A stretch of DNA of 13,400 bases, from the NCBI GenBank assembly GCA_937858255.1, contig CALLZQ010000752.1, positions 1-13,400 on the forward strand, in the 5' to 3' direction. The stretch comes from an uncultured Tabrizicola sp. (GTDB lineage: Bacteria > Pseudomonadota > Alphaproteobacteria > Rhodobacterales > Rhodobacteraceae). Below the pieces are notes generated by a model, which was not told the origin of the DNA, ran no database searches, and saw nothing but the letters and a program-made list of their open reading frames with translations. A program made the translations under genes and the position numbers. Numbering within the stretch: the first letter of the stretch is position 1; every line of letters begins with the position of its first letter. This document shows positions 11,809-13,400 of the stretch, piece after piece.

Positions 11809-13400
11809 CCCCAGCCCCTGGCGCAGCACGGCTCTGCGCAACTTGTTGATCCTGCTGGTGGTCTGGGAAATCGTGGGTCAGCTGAAACTGGTCGCGGGCG
11901 GCGCTTTGCCGCCCCTTTCAGACATCCTGATGCGGTTCTGGCAGGACCGGGCCGATTATCCCCGCCATGTGGCGGCGACGGTCTGGTCTTCGACCCTTGG
12001 CTTTCTGATCGGCAACCTTCTGGCCATCGGGGCGGGCGTGCTGTTCGTGCTGTTTCCGCGCGTTCAACGGCTTGCGCGCGGCATGAACATCGCGGTCTTC
12101 GCCCTACCTGCCATCGCCATCGCGCCGATCCTTGTGCTGACGCTGGAGGGAAACGCCCCCCGCATCGTGCTGGCGGCGCTTGGCGTCTATTTCGTCACCA
12201 TGACCGCCACCGTCGTCGGCCTGTCGCAATATGACACCCGGTCGGCCGATGTGATCCGCGCCTACGGCGGCGGCAATTGGAAGGTGATGCGGCTGGTCCG
12301 TCTGCGCGGTGCCATCCCCGATATTCTGGGCGGCTTGCGCATCGCAGCCCCCAATGCCGTGCTGGGTGCCGTTCTGGCCGAGTTTGGCGGCGGGGGGCGC
12401 TGGGGCCTTGGCACTTATCTCTTGGGATCATTGGGGCGGGGCGAGCCGGCGCGGCTGTGGGGCATCGGGTTGATGGCGACGCTGATTGCCGGCCTCAGCT
12501 ATGCCATCTTCGCGCTGATCTCGGCCCGGGTGTTGGGGGCGACGCGGTCCGTCACGCTGAACACCGCATTGCCCCCCGGCGACGGTGATGCCGATGCGCC
12601 GCTGGCCCTGCGCGTGGCCTTGGGCGTTGGCGCGGCGGCCCTGCCTTTCGTGCTGTGGTGGGCTTTCATCCGCCTGACCGGCGTGCCCGAGATGATCGCC
12701 AAGACGCCCTGGGGTGTGGTCGACTATCTGTTCCTCGCCGATGCTTCGGCCGTGGCACGGGCCAAGCTGGGGGCGGCGCTGCTGCAAACGCTGCCCATCA
12801 CCGCGCTTGGCATGGTGGCGGGTCTGGGCTTTGCCTTCCTGCTGGCAATCTCATCGAGGATGATGCCGGGCTTCATCCGCGCCTTCATGCCGATAGCACT
12901 CGTGACCCAGACCATGCCGCTTGTCGCGCTGACCCCGCTTTTGGTGCTGATGCTGGGGCGTGGGCTGTCGGTGACGCTGTGGATCACCATTTCCGTCACC
13001 TTCTTCCCCGCCTTCGTTCTGCTGGTGCAGGGCATCCAGCGCGTGCCGCAATCGGTGCTGGACCTGCCGCGTGCCTATGGTGCCTCGGCCTGGAAAGAAC
13101 TGCGGATGGTCTCCATCCCAGCCGCCTTGCCCTATCTTTTTGCCGCCACCCGCCTGACCGTTCCGCGCGCGCTGCTGGGGGTGATGATCGCGGAATGGCT
13201 GGCCACCGGCACGGGGCTTGGCAACCTGCTAAACCAGTCGCGCGGCTATCTTGACTATGGAATGATCTGGACTGTCGCCTCGGTCTCTGTCTGCCTGTCG
13301 GTCGCCTTCTACTATACCGTTCTGGCGGTCCGGAGGCGGACTTTTACTCTCCCCGGGATGCGAGTTGTGGAGGAGCCCATGACCCATTCCCCCGCCCCTC
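11798..13400 (+). CDS. ABC transporter permease, fused tandem BPD_transp_1 domains (3' end outside window)
   Basis: The frame is open from ATG 11798 to the last base (534 codons) with no stop, so the C-terminus is outside the window. It holds two permease domains in one chain. Each has an EAA-type ATPase-docking loop: AYGGGNWKVMRLVRLRGAIP (from about residue 155) and AYGASAWKELRMVSIPAALP (from about 427), about 271 residues apart, the length of one SsuC/ThiX-like permease. Multiple hydrophobic helices surround each loop. A two-domain chain would make a pseudo-dimeric channel, removing the need for a homodimer. The start overlaps the ATPase end by 11 bp and has no good ribosome binding site; an in-frame GTG at 11789 is a less likely alternative. 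Near the end, the frame passes GGAGGA (13369-13374) and an in-frame ATG at 13379, discussed in the findings. Confidence 0.85.
   Translation, partial: MATSPSPWRSTALRNLLILLVVWEIVGQLKLVAGGALPPLSDILMRFWQDRADYPRHVAATVWSSTLGFLIGNLLAIGAGVLFVLFPRVQRLARGMNIAVFALPAIAIAPILVLTLEGNAPRIVLAALGVYFVTMTATVVGLSQYDTRSADVIRAYGGGNWKVMRLVRLRGAIPDILGGLRIAAPNAVLGAVLAEFGGGGRWGLGTYLLGSLGRGEPARLWGIGLMATLIAGLSYAIFALISARVLGATRSVTLNTALPPGDGDADAPLALRVALGVGAAALPFVLWWAFIRLTGVPEMIAKTPWGVVDYLFLADASAVARAKLGAALLQTLPITALGMVAGLGFAFLLAISSRMMPGFIRAFMPIALVTQTMPLVALTPLLVLMLGRGLSVTLWITISVTFFPAFVLLVQGIQRVPQSVLDLPRAYGASAWKELRMVSIPAALPYLFAATRLTVPRALLGVMIAEWLATGTGLGNLLNQSRGYLDYGMIWTVASVSVCLSVAFYYTVLAVRRRTFTLPGMRVVEEPMTHSPAP

Overview
The window is GC-rich, densely packed alphaproteobacterial chromosome. 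Genes are short-spaced or overlapping, codons end mostly in G/C, and the gene families (BMP-type, PF04392-type and THI5/NMT1-type ABC importers, XRE-cupin and RpiR regulators) suggest a Rhodobacterales relative (Paracoccus/Roseobacter-like). That assignment is inferred from style and gene content, not from a marker gene.

Region A (1-1692) is the 3' end of a BMP-family (nucleoside or simple-sugar type) ABC importer operon: the C-terminus of a permease, then a 507-aa ATPase with two nucleotide-binding domains. Its binding protein is not in the window.

Region B (1757-7370) is a self-contained uptake and catabolic locus. A divergent XRE-cupin regulator (minus strand) faces a five-gene operon: PF04392-type periplasmic binding protein, ATPase and permease (the TrpXYZ-like importer architecture), an enolase-superfamily racemase (DgcA-like) and a DUF1611 protein (DgcN-like). 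DgcN and DgcA are known elsewhere as N-acetyltransferase and N-acetyl-D-glutamate racemase of a D-glutamate catabolic route, so the importer beside them probably brings in D-glutamate or a related D-amino acid or peptide. The divergent intergenic region carries two identical 16-bp copies of TTTTCCTATCGGAAAA exactly 22 bp apart, a strong candidate operator for the regulator.

Region C (7371-8316) has no intact gene. Its first part holds a frameshifted, stop-interrupted relic of an IS3-family transposase (orfB/integrase core). The rest is unrecognised, apparently decayed DNA separating the two metabolic loci.

Region D (8317-13400) is a second regulated uptake locus. A divergent MurR/RpiR-type regulator faces a COG0212 (5-formyltetrahydrofolate cyclo-ligase-like) gene, a Tat-exported THI5/NMT1-like binding protein, an ATPase and a fused tandem-domain permease that runs off the window. 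COG0212 proteins have been linked to thiamin metabolism and NMT1/THI5-like binding proteins to thiamin-pyrimidine salvage, so this may be a pyrimidine-precursor or related heterocycle importer; the substrate is inference. Its intergenic region holds repeated TGAAAC/GTTTCA half-sites, including a palindrome placed between a perfect TTGACA -35 box and a plausible -10, as expected for RpiR repression. The ATPase has an odd Thr-to-Pro change directly after its Walker A motif.
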